In this document: piece after piece, positions 13,169-13,257 of the stretch | How positions within the stretch are numbered: position 1 is the stretch's first letter | How the letters are laid out: each line of letters starts with the position of its first letter | NCBI GenBank assembly: GCA_964554105.1 | Contig: CAZKNF010000079.1 | Span: 1-13,257, forward strand | DNA: 13,257 nucleotides | Origin: CAZKNF01 sp964554105 | Lineage (GTDB): Bacteria; Bacteroidota; Rhodothermia; Rhodothermales; VXPQ01 | Direction: 5' to 3' | Position numbers and translations under genes: made by a program | Notes under the pieces: generated by a model | The model's database searches: none | Told to the model about the DNA's origin: nothing | Seen by the model: only the letters and a program-made list of their open reading frames with translations

Positions 13169-13257
13169 ACTAAGAACAGACGGAGCCGTCCGTCCTCCCA
13201 CAAAAGGTCGGATACCGACTCACCGCTGTGTACACGCGCAGCAGGCTCCGGCGGCGA

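Noticed and set aside
12991..13257. A - strand frame open from the right edge through 12991, with an ATG at 13128 (MSRRDRLR...).
   Set aside because: About half of it overlaps the well-supported HNH gene in another frame, and the peptide is Arg-rich without recognisable motifs. The part outside HNH could be the tail of a neighbour, but there is no evidence.

Overview
This is a 13.26 kb, moderately GC-rich bacterial window with one 100-N scaffold gap (5287-5386). The lineage cannot be fixed from the sequence. A beta-lactamase-fold lipoprotein with a lipobox points to a diderm bacterium. The sugar porter / SIS / ROK cassette and the cytosolic YceI would fit a Rhodothermota/Bacteroidota-type or other environmental Gram-negative, but this is a low-confidence guess. 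All genes but one lie on the + strand.

Region 1 (2-3055): the 3' end of an unrecognised gene is followed by a compact three-gene hipB-hipS-hipT operon (262-1775). In it the HipA kinase is split into a separate N-terminal HipS-like protein and a HipT-like kinase. A 12-bp perfect palindrome (core of an 18-bp near-palindrome) sits just upstream of hipB as the likely HipB operator. A lipoprotein of the serine beta-lactamase/esterase family (PF00144) follows.

Region 2 (3120-5266): a MarR regulator, a YceI-like protein and a QorB-type NAD(P)H:quinone oxidoreductase form a probable redox/electrophile-response unit. Near-identical GTGT-N4-ACAC palindromes lie at the marR promoter and in front of yceI. 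This suggests that MarR represses both itself and yceI-qorB. A long hairpin separates yceI from qorB.

Region 3 (5252-6535): a 20-bp tandem repeat starts inside the last codons of qorB and runs into the gap. The same 35 bases occur on both sides of the Ns, so the copy number is unknown. An aldo/keto reductase follows.

Region 4 (6575-10039): a C-rich stretch precedes a tight three-gene sugar cassette: MFS sugar porter, UPF0309-type SIS phosphosugar-binding protein, and a ROK-family kinase that lacks the usual Cys-rich zinc motif. The likely logic is uptake, phosphorylation and isomerisation/sensing of a sugar.

Region 5 (10142-13257): a DinB-like metalloprotein and a CzcO/FMO-type flavoprotein monooxygenase are on the + strand. 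Convergent to them on the - strand is an HNH endonuclease with an N-terminal domain that looks PUA/EVE-like, a candidate modification-dependent restriction enzyme. An inverted repeat straddles its putative -10 box.

No rRNA, tRNA, CRISPR array or insertion sequence was recognised. No gene-free stretch exceeds about 260 bases.
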